This document shows, piece after piece, positions 10,958 to 20,748 of a stretch of 64,000 nt of DNA. The DNA comes from Microthrixaceae bacterium (GTDB taxonomy: Bacteria > Actinomycetota > Acidimicrobiia > Acidimicrobiales > Microtrichaceae). The notes beneath the pieces were generated by a model. That model was not told the DNA's origin, made no database searches, and saw only the letters and a list, made by a program, of their open reading frames with translations. The stretch covers positions 1 to 64,000 of the forward strand of contig JAOSKI010000006.1 in assembly GCA_027493675.1 (NCBI GenBank), in the 5' to 3' direction. Within the stretch, counting starts at the first letter, position 1. Each line of letters starts with the position of its first letter. The position numbers and the translations under genes were made by a program.

Positions 10958-10963
10958 TATCGT
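10958..10963 (+). promoter_or_regulatory. -10 hexamer of leaderless promoter (TATCGT)
   Basis: TATCGT, then 6 nt, then ATG 10970. It supports 10970 rather than ATG 10955 as the start. Confidence 0.55.
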
Positions 10964-10969
10964 CGGGGG

Positions 10970-12118
10970 ATGGACCCAGGCGGTGACAGCGACGCACCCG
11001 GCGACTTCGCCTACCACGACCCAACCGCCGAATCCGGGAACAAGCAAGGGTCACCCGAACCGGTCACGCCACGCCAGTGGACCCATCCGAGCGAGATGGG
11101 CATGCAGGCCAGGGTCCGGGTCGACCGACGCCGCGGTCGTGTCATGGTGATCGGTCTCGTTGCCCTCGGCGCCGGGGTCCTGCTCGGCACCGCGGCCATG
11201 GCGACGGTGTTCTCCGAACCGGAGCCGGCTCTTCCGACCGCAGCGGCCAATGTCCCGCTGTCGGACTGCCTGGCTCTGGTGGACGTGATGGACGGCGCGG
11301 AGGTTCCACCCACGTGACCGGCCTGCTGGTGGACGACGGCCGTCACGTGGTGGTCGCGGGCGACGGCTTCGATGCGGCCGATCGCCTGGCGGTGAGCATC
11401 GGGGGGTTACGCGCACCACCGGGACCGTGGCTGCGCAGGACCCTATTTCGACTTGATGCTGTTGGAGCTGCAGGCACCCTCGGGTTCACCTGCGGAGATG
11501 TCACCGCGCCCGGCGGTGGGCGACTCGCTGCGCATCGTGCACTTCGACTCGACCGGCCACAGGCGTTCGTCACAGGTACGCGTCGACGATGTTGCCATGA
11601 TCTGGTCCCGACCCGACCACACCGTGGCCAACGGCGTGATGGCCCTCTCGGGCGACACCGCGGACACAGGCGTCGTCGTGGATCCCGGCGGGGCAGTTGC
11701 CGGCCTGGTGATCGGCACCGCGGACGGGCGTTCGGTTGCATTCAGCAGCGACACGTTGCGCAAGCTGTTGGACCGCCTGCGGAGCGGCGGGACCGTCGAA
11801 CACCCCTGGATCGGAGTGCGCGCAGGCGATGTGCCAGCCAGAGCGGAAAGCGCCTCCACGCCTGTGGGCGGGCCTTCTCCAGGCACCAACCTCACAGGTG
11901 CGGTCGTGGTGGAGGTGGTGCCCGGTTCACCGGCACAGGCGAGCGGTGTGTCAGTCGGTGACCTCGTCACAGCGGTGGGCGGCCAACCAGTTCACGGCAT
12001 GGAGGACCTGCTCGCCGCTGTGGCACCTCTGTCACCGGGCGACGAGGTGCCCCTGGACATCATCCGTGCAGGCTCACCGGTGCGTCTGCAGGTCGTGGTC
12101 GGGGTCTTCCCCGAATAG
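10970..12118 (+). CDS. Membrane-anchored PDZ protein with degenerate trypsin-like (HtrA-type) domain
   Basis: The architecture follows HtrA: a cytoplasmic N-terminus with WTHPSEMGMQ, one membrane helix (VMVIGLVALGAGVLLGTA), a protease-like domain and a C-terminal PDZ domain (VVVEVVPGSPAQASGVSVGD). The protease-like part lacks two of the three catalytic residues. The His position reads VVVAGDGFDAAD instead of TNAHVV, and the Ser position reads DTGVVVDPGGAV instead of NSGGPLV. The Asp region (YFDLMLLEL) is kept. Frame breaks lie near 11295 and 11440. I infer a non-proteolytic adaptor or sensor; the intact HtrA at 26060-27496 makes a useful comparison. Confidence 0.7.
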
Positions 12119-12185
12119 CGGCACCGGTGGCGAGTGCGGCCGCTGTCGCCAGGTGCTCCGCGACACCTGGCGACCCGCGTGGTCG

Positions 12186-12191
12186 TAGCAT
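12186..12191 (+). promoter_or_regulatory. -10 hexamer of leaderless promoter (TAGCAT)
   Basis: TAGCAT, then 7 nt, then GTG 12199. Confidence 0.55.
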
Positions 12192-12198
12192 CGGGTAC

Positions 12199-13488
12199 GT
12201 GGACCGACCAGATGACGAGCAGCCCTTTGGTGACCCCGCCGATGCCATGCGGGCCTTCCTCGGGCAGATGGGCGCGATGATGCGTTCCCAGGACCCGTGG
12301 GACGCGGCGTCACAGATGGCTGCGGGCATCGCCAACGAAGGGCACACCGAACCCAACCTCGATCCCTCGGACCGCATGGCGCTCGAGAACCTCGCCCGGG
12401 TCGCGGAGTTGCAGGTGGCGGACCACACAGGGGCGGCCTTCACCCATCCGGTGCGCATCGAGGCCATGAACCGCACGCAGTGGTCGAAGCGGTTCCTCGT
12501 CGACCAGCGCCCTCTGCTGGAGGGGATAGCGGAGTCCCTGGGTCACGGCCTGGCCGCTCAGCTCGGCCAGTTGGACGACCTGGGCCCCGAGGAGCTCGCC
12601 GACATGCCGGGACTCGGGTCGGTTCCGCCTGCCATGCTCCGACAGCTCATGTCGATGATGGGTCCGATGATGCTGTCGATCATGGCCGGTTCCACCGCGG
12701 GCCACCTGGCGGCGAGGGCGTTCGGCCACTACGAGCTACCCCTGCCGCGCCCGGCCGCGGAGCCTCTCACGGTCGTGTTGTCCAACGTCGACGGTTTCGC
12801 ACGGGACTGGAGCCTGTCCACCGACGACATCCGGATGTGGGTGAGCCTCTCGGATGTCGCCCACCACCAGGTCCTGTGCCGCACGCACGTGCGGGATGCG
12901 CTGACCGACTCGATCGGCGAGTACACGCGGGGGTTCTCGTCCGACCCCGAGGAGATGGAGCGTCAGAGCCGCGACCTGGGGCTCGACGAGGCGTTCACCG
13001 AGATGGGCGGCGACATGGCCGCGCTGCAGAACCTCGCCGGCGATCCCGACCGACTCCTCGGCGTCATGCAATCGGACCGCCAGCGGCAGGTCATGCCGCG
13101 GATCCACACCGTGGTCGCGGTCGTGGAAGGCTGGGTCGACCACGTGCTCGACGAGATCGGCTCGTCGCTGCTCGCGGACTACTCGATGGTGACCGAGGCT
13201 CTCCGGCGACGGCGTGTCGAAGCAGGACCCGAGACGCGGTTCGTGGAACGGCTGTTCGGCCTCGAGTTGTCCCAGGACACCTTCGACCGGGGTTCGGCGT
13301 TCGTGAAGGGGATCGTGGAACGTGCCGACGCGGCGGCACTCGAGGTGCTCTGGTCGGAACCGGGGAACCTCCCCACCCCGAGCGAACTGGATGCCCCCGG
13401 GCTCTGGATGGCACGGGTGGGCATCGCCGCCCGGGACCTGGAGATCGACGGAGACCTCGAGATACCCGACACCTTCGACTTCGAGTGA
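12199..13488 (+). CDS. DUF2342 / zinc-metalloprotease-like family protein without HExxH
   Basis: An intact frame of about 429 residues from GTG 12199, chosen because a leaderless -10 lies 7 nt upstream and sequence further upstream looks non-coding. Family-type blocks include NRTQWSKRFLVDQRPLLE near the N-terminus, MMGPMMLSIMAGSTAGHLA and FGHYELPLPRP. In family members with a metalloprotease motif, HExxH would fall where this protein has VSLSDVAHHQVLCRTHVRD, so the zinc-binding pair is not evident. The second conserved block is present as VVAVVEGWVDHVLDEI. Function is unknown. The family is mostly actinobacterial and one branch accompanies F420 genes; this looks like the branch without the motif. 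Confidence 0.75.
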   Translation: MDRPDDEQPFGDPADAMRAFLGQMGAMMRSQDPWDAASQMAAGIANEGHTEPNLDPSDRMALENLARVAELQVADHTGAAFTHPVRIEAMNRTQWSKRFLVDQRPLLEGIAESLGHGLAAQLGQLDDLGPEELADMPGLGSVPPAMLRQLMSMMGPMMLSIMAGSTAGHLAARAFGHYELPLPRPAAEPLTVVLSNVDGFARDWSLSTDDIRMWVSLSDVAHHQVLCRTHVRDALTDSIGEYTRGFSSDPEEMERQSRDLGLDEAFTEMGGDMAALQNLAGDPDRLLGVMQSDRQRQVMPRIHTVVAVVEGWVDHVLDEIGSSLLADYSMVTEALRRRRVEAGPETRFVERLFGLELSQDTFDRGSAFVKGIVERADAAALEVLWSEPGNLPTPSELDAPGLWMARVGIAARDLEIDGDLEIPDTFDFE

Positions 13489-13518
13489 GCGCTCGGTCAC
13501 ACCTGCGTGGCCGGCTCA

Positions 13519-14975
13519 TCACAACGACGCCGTGGGTCCGCCGGGTCCGCCGTCGCCACTCCGTCGCCGCGCTCGGACACGACGATGGATCGTTCCACCC
13601 ACCTCTGTCACCTTGGGCAGGCGAGGTGGCCTGCGTCCCTTGGCGACCGCCTGCATCGTGGCGGCGTAGAAGGCCGCAGCGGCCGTCCCCAGCACGCACA
13701 CCATGAGCCCTCCGAGCTGCGTGGGCATGGGAACCACCACCGGCACCAACGCACCCAGCACCCAGGCGATCTGGAATCGCGACTCGAGCGCTGGCGAACG
13801 CCCTGCCGTAGTTGGCATCGGGAGCATCACGCTGCACGACCGCATCGAAGGCCTGCTTGCCCATGGCGGCGGCAACCGCCACTCCACCGGCGAGCAGCAC
13901 CTGTCCAAACAGACCGGCGAGCAGGAGGCCGAAGGCTCCGGCGACGGCGGCCGCACCGACACTCGCCAACAGCAGGAACTCCTCTCGGAACATGCGACGG
14001 AGCTGCGGTGCCACCGCCGCCCCGGCAAGGCCCCCGCCACGCTCACCGCCACGATCACCCCGAAGTGCCACGCCGGTGGGGCTCCGGGAGGAGCAAGGTC
14101 GGCGACCGTGACGGGGTCGTGGTCGAACGCAGCGGCAGTGATGCGGCCCAACACCTCGCCATGGAGGGTGACCCGGTCGTCGCCGCGCAGGGCGAAGGCC
14201 ATGAGGAACGTCACGAACCCGACGACACCTCGCAGAGAACCCATGGTCGAACCCGCCGAGACCACCGCGCCACTCCGCAGCTCGGATGTCTCCTGCGCGT
14301 CGCAGGCTCCTCGGCGACGGTGGTCGCCGGCACGCGCAACGCCGCCACACCCGCGCATGCGAACACCAACGCGGCCAGTGCCATCACCGCAGATGCTCCG
14401 GCCAGCAGCAGCACCAGACCCGGTAGGGCCACGGCGAACCCGCCGAGTCCCGAGAGCAACTGCAGCTTCGAGTTGGCCTCCACGAGCACCTGTTCGGAGT
14501 CGATCACCGTGGGTACGAGGGCCGCCTTGGCCACCTGGTAGCCCTTGGAGAGGATCAGCATCAAGAAGGCCTCGGGGAACACCCACAGGCTGTCGGACGC
14601 CAGGGCGCTCACCATCAGCACTGCGACCACGAGCCGGCCGAAAGCCGACACCAGCAGCATCATCCGCCGACCGCCGACGGCACGGTCCATCATCGGGCCG
14701 ATCAACGGGCCCACCACCGCGAAGGGCGCCACGGCGAACAGCAGGTACAGGAAGATCCGCCAGCGGGCTCCGGAGGGGTCCACCGAGAAGAAGAGAGACC
14801 CCGCCAGCGCCATCGCCACGAGCGCGTCGCCGCCGATCGAGAGAACGTGCACCAACGCCAGCCGGCCGAAGGGCTGTGACAGGTCCACCGGCGCGCCACG
14901 CAGCGCGTCCGGGCCTGACTGGCGACGCGGCCAGGGCCCGTGTGCGTAGCGGTCCCGCGACTCCCGTGAGCTCAC
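13519..14975 (-). CDS. Major facilitator superfamily transporter (frameshifted)
   Basis: A multi-helix integral membrane protein. The first half from GTG 14975 reads cleanly through six helices, for example LSIGGDALVAMALAGSLFF, FLYLLFAVAPFAVVGPLIGP and LLSGLGGFAVALPGLVLLL, with the loop PLIGPMMDRAVGGRR between helices 2 and 3, as in MFS proteins. The second half is spread over two other frames (breaks near 14290, 14045 and 13800) but keeps helix sequence to the stop at 13519. About 485 residues. A leaderless -10 precedes the GTG. The substrate is unknown; it lies downstream of the phosphate regulator genes but has its own promoter. Confidence 0.7.
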
Positions 14976-14981
14976 CGGTCC

Positions 14982-14987
14982 ATGGTA
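14982..14987 (-). promoter_or_regulatory. -10 hexamer of leaderless promoter (TACCAT)
   Basis: TACCAT on the minus strand, then 6 nt, then GTG 14975 of the MFS gene. Confidence 0.55.
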
Positions 14988-15068
14988 TGGCCGCCGGGCA
15001 ACGACCAGCGCGGGCCAACACCGCGCCCAATGCGCGCAACCAACACCGGCTCAACCCGAAGTCGGGTC

Positions 15069-15830
15069 TCAGATGGCGTTGAACTTGTAGCCCAGGCCAC
15101 GGATGGTGGTGATGCGCCTCGGGTTTGCGGGATCGTCCTCGATCTTGGCCCGCAGGCGCTTGATGTGGACGTCCAGGGTCTTGGTGTCACCCACGTAGTC
15201 GTATCCCCAGACCACATCGATGAGGGTGGACCGCTCGATGACGCGACCAGGGTTCTCCATGAGCAGCGACAGCACCTCGAACTCCTTGAGCGGCAGCGTC
15301 ACCAGATCACCGTGCACCCGTACCTCGTGACGCGCGATGTCGAGGCTCACCTCACCCTCCACGAGCAGCGTCCCCGCAGCCACCTCGTCGCTGCCTTCGA
15401 GTCCGGACTCCTCACCGGGACCTCCTCGGGGACGGTGTCGCCGTATCACCGCCCTCATGCGGGCCACCAGCTCGCGCAGACGATAGGGCTTCGCCACGTA
15501 GTCGTCGGCTCCGACTTCGAGGCCGACCACGGTGTCGATCTCCGCCGCCCGTGCCGTCACCATGATGATCGGCACGTCGCTGTGCCGGCGGAGCTCCCGG
15601 CAGACGTCCACCCCGGAGATCGTCGGAAGCATCACATCCAGCAGCACCAGGTCCGGCGCGACCTCCTCGAAGCGGCGCAGTGCCTCGCCACCGTCGCGAC
15701 ACACCTCCACCTCGAAGCCCTCACGGGCGAGTCCCACGCTGAGTGCGTCGACGAACGCCTCCTCATCCTCGACGACCATCACCCTCACCGGAGGCGCAGT
15801 GGGTTCCGCCGACTCCGCGTCCTGGCTCAC
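15069..15830 (-). CDS. OmpR/PhoB-family response regulator, RegX3-like
   Basis: An intact frame of 253 residues from GTG 15830. The receiver domain (about residues 15-130) has the acidic pair VVEDEE, the phosphorylated Asp in LVLLDVMLP and Lys in DYVAKPYRLREL. After a linker, the winged-helix domain includes LVTLPLKEFEVLSLLMENPG, SRSTLIDVVWGYDYVGDTKTLDVH-type core and TTIRGLGYKF at the end. It lies directly downstream of its histidine kinase in the pst-phoU operon, so it is very probably the phosphate-starvation regulator. The PHO box at 22742-22759 is the expected kind of target. Confidence 0.88.
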   Translation of the reverse strand: MSQDAESAEPTAPPVRVMVVEDEEAFVDALSVGLAREGFEVEVCRDGGEALRRFEEVAPDLVLLDVMLPTISGVDVCRELRRHSDVPIIMVTARAAEIDTVVGLEVGADDYVAKPYRLRELVARMRAVIRRHRPRGGPGEESGLEGSDEVAAGTLLVEGEVSLDIARHEVRVHGDLVTLPLKEFEVLSLLMENPGRVIERSTLIDVVWGYDYVGDTKTLDVHIKRLRAKIEDDPANPRRITTIRGLGYKFNAI

Positions 15831-17063
15831 GGGTGCACCGATCTTGTCGGACCATCGGCCTCACCGCTGCTGCTCCGCCACTGGCGGTCTCACCACTGGC
15901 GGTCTCACCGACACCGGTCACATCCCCGGTGTCCATGGCGCCCGACAGCGGCAGCACCATGGTGAACTCGCTACCAAGGCCCTCGGTCGAGTCGAGACGG
16001 GCCCCCCCCCCACGGTTTTTCCCCCGCGGGGGGCCCACCCCCCCCCCCAGTCCGGTACCGCCGGTGTTGCCGGGCCGCGCGCCGTCGACACGGTAGAAGC
16101 GCTCGAAGACCCGCTCCACAGAGCTGCGAGGAATGCCCACCCCCTGGTCGGCGACCGACACCACCGCGTTGAGTCCGCTCTCGTCGGGTTCCACCAGAAC
16201 GCCGACGATCGAGTCACGAGGGGAGTACTTGACCGCGTTGTCGAGCAGGTTGAACAGCGCCGACACGAGTTGGCGTGAGTCCCCGTGCACCGTGAGGGGA
16301 CCGGCCACGTCGACTTCGATGGCCACTCCTGCCTGCTCCGCTGCATTGGTGATCCGCGCGACCGCTTCGCGCACCACGTCGCAGTAGGACGACCTCGGCG
16401 TGCTCGACGTCGTCCGTGAACTCCGATGCGTGACAGCTCGAGGAGGTCGTCGATGGTTCGCGCCGCCCGTTCCGGATTCCTCGACCATCCGCCCCGCCAA
16501 CCTGCGCATCACCTCGGTGTCCGTCTCGCCCTCGATTGTCTCCGCCAGCAGTCCCAGGGCACCGATGGGGGTCTTGAGCTCGTGGGATATGTTGGCCACG
16601 AAGTCCGCCTGACGGTCTCGGTGCGACGGATCTCGCTGCGATCCTCGACCATCGCCACCGCCCCGGTGCCACCGCGGTCACCGAAGGGGTGCGCAGAGAC
16701 GAAGAACTGCTCGGCAGGTGGCCCGAACAGCTCCACGGTCTCGCTGCAGCTCTCACCGAGGCGGGCTTCGGCAAGCATCCGTTGCACGCAGTCCTCCACC
16801 AGCGCACGGCTGTGGCGCGCGACCGAGAGCTGCGTGGCGACCCGGTTGCGGAACACCACGGTCCCCGAACCGTCCATGATGACGATCCCATGCGCCACCC
16901 GCTCGGCAGCCTGGGTGAGCGGGCCCAACCCCGGAGACGCCTCCGGTGCCAGGTGTTGTTCGGGTTCGGCGCGTGAGGCCGACCGGCGGGCGACCACCGA
17001 GCCGCCCATCCCACCGACGACCAGCGCCATCACCACCAAGGCGACGACCACGAAAATGGCCAC
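15763..17063 (-). CDS. Phosphate-sensing histidine kinase, SenX3/PhoR-like (frameshifted)
   Basis: GTG 17063 lies 1 bp after the surE stop and starts a membrane helix (AIFVVVALVVMALVVGGMGG). A PAS-like region (RVAHGIVIMDGSGTVVFRN), the H box NISHELKTPIGALGLLAETI, the N box LFNLLDNAVKYSP, the G1 box VADQGVGIP and the F box FERFYRVDGARPG follow. The ATP-lid/G2 region at about 16005-16055 is a run of C, T and G homopolymers that gives nonsense (GGGVGPPRGKNRGGG) where TGLGLxI-type sequence is expected, then returns to LDSTEGLGSEF. Other breaks lie near 16615, 16465 and 16390. The open frame overlaps the regulator start by 68 bp, so the real stop may be slightly upstream. Confidence 0.82.
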
Positions 17064-17064
17064 C

Positions 17065-17850
17065 TCAGACGGCCGCCCGCGGATGCCCGCCCAGCCACGA
17101 CAGGAGGCCGGAGGGGTCCTCCAGTTCACGCACCCGTATGCCGGTGATGGCGGTCACTGCAGGGTATCCCTCGGCGACCAGGCGCGAGTCGCTGTCGGTG
17201 GGCATCTCAGCGGTCGTCTCGGCGAATCCGAGGGTCAACCACTCGTCGTCACGCTGACGCACCTCGGTGTGGATCGCACCCATCGGAGCGAGCGAGGCCA
17301 ACCGGATCCCCTCGAGATCGGACCTGCGACGGTCGGGAAGGTTCAGGTTGAGGGTCAGCGATCCGGGTCGGGTGTGCACCCACTCTCCGGCCGACACCGC
17401 CAGCTCCGCGGCGGTGTCCCAGTGCACGACGTCGGGTTCGTGACCCGCGATGCTCACCGCCACCCCCGGGATCCCGAGGTTCGCAGCGGTGAGAGCGGCC
17501 CCCACGGTCCCCGAGTGCAGGGTGGAGCGCCCGGTGTTGAGGCCCGGGTTGACACCTGAGAGCACCACCTCGGGCCGGTCACCGAAGGCCTCGAGCGCGC
17601 TGCTGAGCACGCACAGCGCCGGCGGCGCATCCAGCTCGATGCACTGCACGTCCTCGAGCCCGACGACGGTCATCTCACGACAACGGATGCGTGACTCCTC
17701 ACCCAGGTCGCCGATTGCCGCGCCGCTGCCGGAGAAGTTGCCCCCGGGTGCCACCGCGGTCACCTCGTGACCTGCTGCAGCGGCCACCGCCGCCAGGTGT
17801 GCGAGCCCCGGTGCGTGCAATCCGTCGTCGTTGGTGACCAGCACCCTCAT
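17065..17850 (-). CDS. surE: 5'/3'-nucleotidase SurE
   Basis: An intact frame of 261 residues. SurE is a cytoplasmic, metal-dependent phosphatase acting on nucleoside monophosphates, and in some species on short polyphosphate. Metal motif VTNDDGLHAPGL is at the N-terminus, followed by VAPGGNFSGSGAAI, LSGVNPGLNTGRSTLHSGTV and SGTVGAALTAANLGIPGVAV. It overlaps phoU by 4 bp and is followed 1 bp later by the kinase gene, so it is part of the phosphate operon. The position beside ppk1 and pst genes fits a role in phosphate salvage. Confidence 0.92.
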   Translation of the reverse strand: MRVLVTNDDGLHAPGLAHLAAVAAAAGHEVTAVAPGGNFSGSGAAIGDLGEESRIRCREMTVVGLEDVQCIELDAPPALCVLSSALEAFGDRPEVVLSGVNPGLNTGRSTLHSGTVGAALTAANLGIPGVAVSIAGHEPDVVHWDTAAELAVSAGEWVHTRPGSLTLNLNLPDRRRSDLEGIRLASLAPMGAIHTEVRQRDDEWLTLGFAETTAEMPTDSDSRLVAEGYPAVTAITGIRVRELEDPSGLLSWLGGHPRAAV

Positions 17851-18689
17851 GGGGTGTCGCTCCCGTCGTCCTGGTTGTGACCGTCGAGGATCCCCTCGTC
17901 ACCGATGAGGGTGCCCTCGTCGATGGAGGCGGCCCCGCCTCCGGCGGTCTCCGCGGGGGCACCGCCGCGGTGCGGGATCTCCACGTCCGCGGACTTGCGC
18001 AGCGCATTGCGCGCTGCGGCATTCGACTCGGGCAGCCACCCGGTGACCATGTAGATGACCCGCTCGCCGATGTTGACCGCGTGGTCACCGATGCGTTCGT
18101 AGTAGCGACCGATCAAGGCGAGTTGCACCGCTGCGCGCAGCGACAGGTTGTCGGTCTGGTGCGACTCGAAGATCGCCTCCACGTAGGTGACCTGCCAGGT
18201 CGTCGAGGCGGTCGTCGATGTCATCGAGGGCCGCCGCCAGGGGAGGTGTTCGAATCCACGAAGGCGTCGATGGCCGTGCGGATCAGGAACGCCGCCTCCA
18301 CGCCCATCCGAGTCGAGCAGGCCCCGCAGCTTTGGCGTGAAGTCGACGTCGTAGACGCGCCGCGAGGCCTTGCACACGTTCACCATCAGGTCCGCCGAGC
18401 GCTCCAGTTCGCTCACCACCCGCAGCGTCGTCAGCAGGAAGCGCAAGTCACCGGCCATCGGCGCCTGCAACGCCAGCACCCGGAAGCACTCCTCTTCGAG
18501 CTCGAGGCTGAGCTCGTCGATCGCGTCGTCGCCGTCGATGATGCGCTGGGCACCTGCGAGGTCGCGGTCCAGCAGCACTGCGGTCCCCATGCTGACGGTC
18601 TCGGCGGTCATCGCTCCGAGGCGGACCAGGCCCTCGCTCAGCGCATCCAGTTGTTGGTGGAACTCGACTCGGAGCTCTTCGCCTCTCAT
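17847..18689 (-). CDS. phoU: Phosphate transport system regulator PhoU
   Basis: The N-terminal repeat (EFHQQLDALSEGLVRLGAM, DDAIDELSLELEEECFRVLA, MAGDLRFLLTTLRVVSELER) and the C-terminal repeat (ALIGRYYERIGDHAVNIGER) carry the PhoU metal-cluster motifs ExxR/D. A stretch between about 18310 and 18195 is out of frame and recovers, which looks like compensating indels. The C-terminus extends by about 60 acidic residues. GGGAGG lies 7 nt before ATG 18689. PhoU mediates repression of the kinase by the Pst transporter when phosphate is plentiful. Confidence 0.9.
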   Translation of the reverse strand: MRGEELRVEFHQQLDALSEGLVRLGAMTAETVSMGTAVLLDRDLAGAQRIIDGDDAIDELSLELEEECFRVLALQAPMAGDLRFLLTTLRVVSELERSADLMVNVCKASRRVYDVDFTPKLRGLLDSDGRGGGVPDPHGHRRLRGFEHLPWRRPSMTSTTASTTWQVTYVEAIFESHQTDNLSLRAAVQLALIGRYYERIGDHAVNIGERVIYMVTGWLPESNAAARNALRKSADVEIPHRGGAPAETAGGGAASIDEGTLIGDEGILDGHNQDDGSDTP

Positions 18690-18712
18690 GGCGTGCCTCC
18701 CTGTGGTTGGTA

Positions 18713-18739
18713 CCCGCCGACCGCTTCCCGGTCAGCGGG
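18713..18739 (-). terminator. Hairpin downstream of pstB
   Basis: An 11-bp stem with one mismatch (CCCGCCGACCG / CGGTCAGCGGG) and a 5-nt loop sits between pstB and phoU. It may attenuate read-through or stabilise the pst transcript. Confidence 0.45.
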
Positions 18740-18759
18740 TTCGGCCAAGGCCCGCCTCC

Positions 18760-19660
18760 TCAGCCGAACCGGCCCGTGATGTAGTTCTCGGTGCTCTGAT
18801 TGGCCGGGTTGGAGAAGATCTTGTCGGTTGTGTCGCATTCCACCAGCATCCCGGTACGGCTGTCGGAATCCGTGCTCACCTCGGTGGTGAAGAAAGCAGT
18901 GCGGTCACTCACGCGCGCGGCCTGCTGCATGTTGTGCGTCACGATCACGATCGTGTAGCGCGTCTTGATCTCCTGCATCAGGTCCTCGATCGCGGAGGTG
19001 GCTATCGGATCGAGGGCCGAACACGGCTCGTCCATCAGCAGCACCTCGGGATCGGTGGCGATGGCCCGCGCGATGCACAGACGCTGCTGCTGGCCTCCTG
19101 AGAGGCCCAGACCCGAAGCATCCAGCCGGTCCTTGACCTCGTCCCACAACGCCGCCCGCCTCAGCGCCTTCTCGACGATGCCGGGAAGATCCGAGCGCCG
19201 CCGCGCCGGTGATCCGCGGTCCGTAGGCCACGTTGTCGAAGATCGACTTCGGGAACGGGTTCGCCTTTTGGAACACCATCCCGATCCTCCGGCGCACCTC
19301 CACCGGGTTGACCGCCCGGTCGTAGAGGTCGACGCCGTGGTAGTTGACGGATCCCTCCACGCGGGCGCCCTCGATCAGGTCGTTCATGCGGTTGAAGCAG
19401 CGCAACACCGTCGACTTGCCACAACCCGAGGGACCGATGAACGCCGTGATCTCGTGCTCGTGGATGTCGATGTCGACGTCACGCACCGCCCGGAAGTCCC
19501 CGTAGAACACCGACAGGCTGCGCACCGAGAACACCTTGACGGGTTCCTCGGTTGGTTCGTGAAGTCGGGTCTCGGTGTGAATGGCCACACCTGGCGGGAC
19601 ACCGGCCTGGCTGTCCATGTCGACCTCCGGAATCGATGCCGTATCAGTCTGACTGGTCAT
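18760..19660 (-). CDS. pstB: Phosphate ABC transporter ATP-binding protein PstB
   Basis: A leader of about 40 residues from ATG 19660 precedes the ATPase. Walker A is [21 protein letters not shown]-loop region [22 protein letters not shown], signature [17 protein letters not shown], Walker [15 protein letters not shown] and switch His [14 protein letters not shown]. One break near 19190 in conserved sequence splits the frame. The C-terminus ENYITGRFG is typical of PstB. About 300 residues. It powers the PstCA channel. Confidence 0.93.
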
Positions 19661-19665
19661 TGCGG

Positions 19666-20634
19666 TCACTTCCTCACCTTGTCGAATCGGTTGCGAAGCA
19701 GGATCGCTGCTGCGTTCGCGATCAGCACCACCACCAGCAACACGACGATGGCAGCCGCAGTCACCGCCTGCCACCCTCTCCGGGCCGCCCCGCCCAGGTG
19801 GTGATGATGATCGGCAGTGCGGTGAATCGCTCCCGGAGCGCCGCCAGGTTCGCGAACTCGTCACCGCCGGTCATGAAGCCGGTCGTGGCGCCCACCAGGA
19901 TCAGCGGCGCCGCCTCACCGAGCGATCGGGCGAGAGCCAGCACGGTGCCGGTGAGGATCCCTGGAGCCGCGTAGGGAAGCACATGGTGACGGGTGACCTC
20001 CCAACGGGTCGCCCCCACACCGAACCCGGCTTCACGGATGCCACGCGGCACTGCGCGCAGCGCCTCGGCACTGGTGATGATCACGATCGGCAACACCAGG
20101 ATGGCGAGGGTCAGCCCCGCGGACACCACGCTGCGACCGTTGGCATCGGGTCCTGTGACGTCGCCCAACGCCTTCACGAAGAACGTGAGGCCGAGTATGC
20201 CGTAGACCACCGAGGGCACCCCCGCGAGGTTCCGGATGTTCACGTCGATCACACGGGCCACACGACTTCCACGCGGCGCGTACTCCTCGAGGTAGGTCGC
20301 CGCCGCGATCCCCAGGGGGAACGCTATCGCCACGGTGAACACGCCGATCCAGAACGTTCCGCGCAGCCCCTGGACGATTCCGCTGGCATCCGGTTGCGAC
20401 GACATCGATCCTGTCAGGAAGTCACCAAGGCGGTCCGTCAGCACGGCTCCACCCCGGTTGACCATGTCCAGCACCAGCACCGCCAGGATCACCACCGACG
20501 TCAACAGCGCCACCAGGACGGTCAGCATGAAGGCCGTGCCCGCGATGTCGCGTTCCCCTCCGGTGATCGACCTGCGGACCCTATCCGCCGCGGCACCCGG
20601 ACCCACCCTGCCCCGGCGTCGACAGGATGCTCAT
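19666..20634 (-). CDS. pstA: Phosphate ABC transporter permease PstA
   Basis: A six-helix inner-membrane permease. Visible segments are [59 protein letters not shown] and the EAA loop [21 protein letters not shown] break near 19770 moves the last helix ([20 protein letters not shown]) to another frame, ending NRFDKVRK at 19666, 5 bp before pstB. Start: ATG 20634 (MSILSTPGQ) with an indel shortly after, or GTG 20606. About 320 residues. Confidence 0.9.
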
Positions 20635-20748
20635 GGTCGCGACCTCCGGGAAGCAGACACCGGGGGCCTACACACAGTGGAGTGGTGCGGCAGGTGACGA
20701 TGCACACAGGCACCTGGCGGAAACAGGGTCGGGGCGGTCATCACGTGC

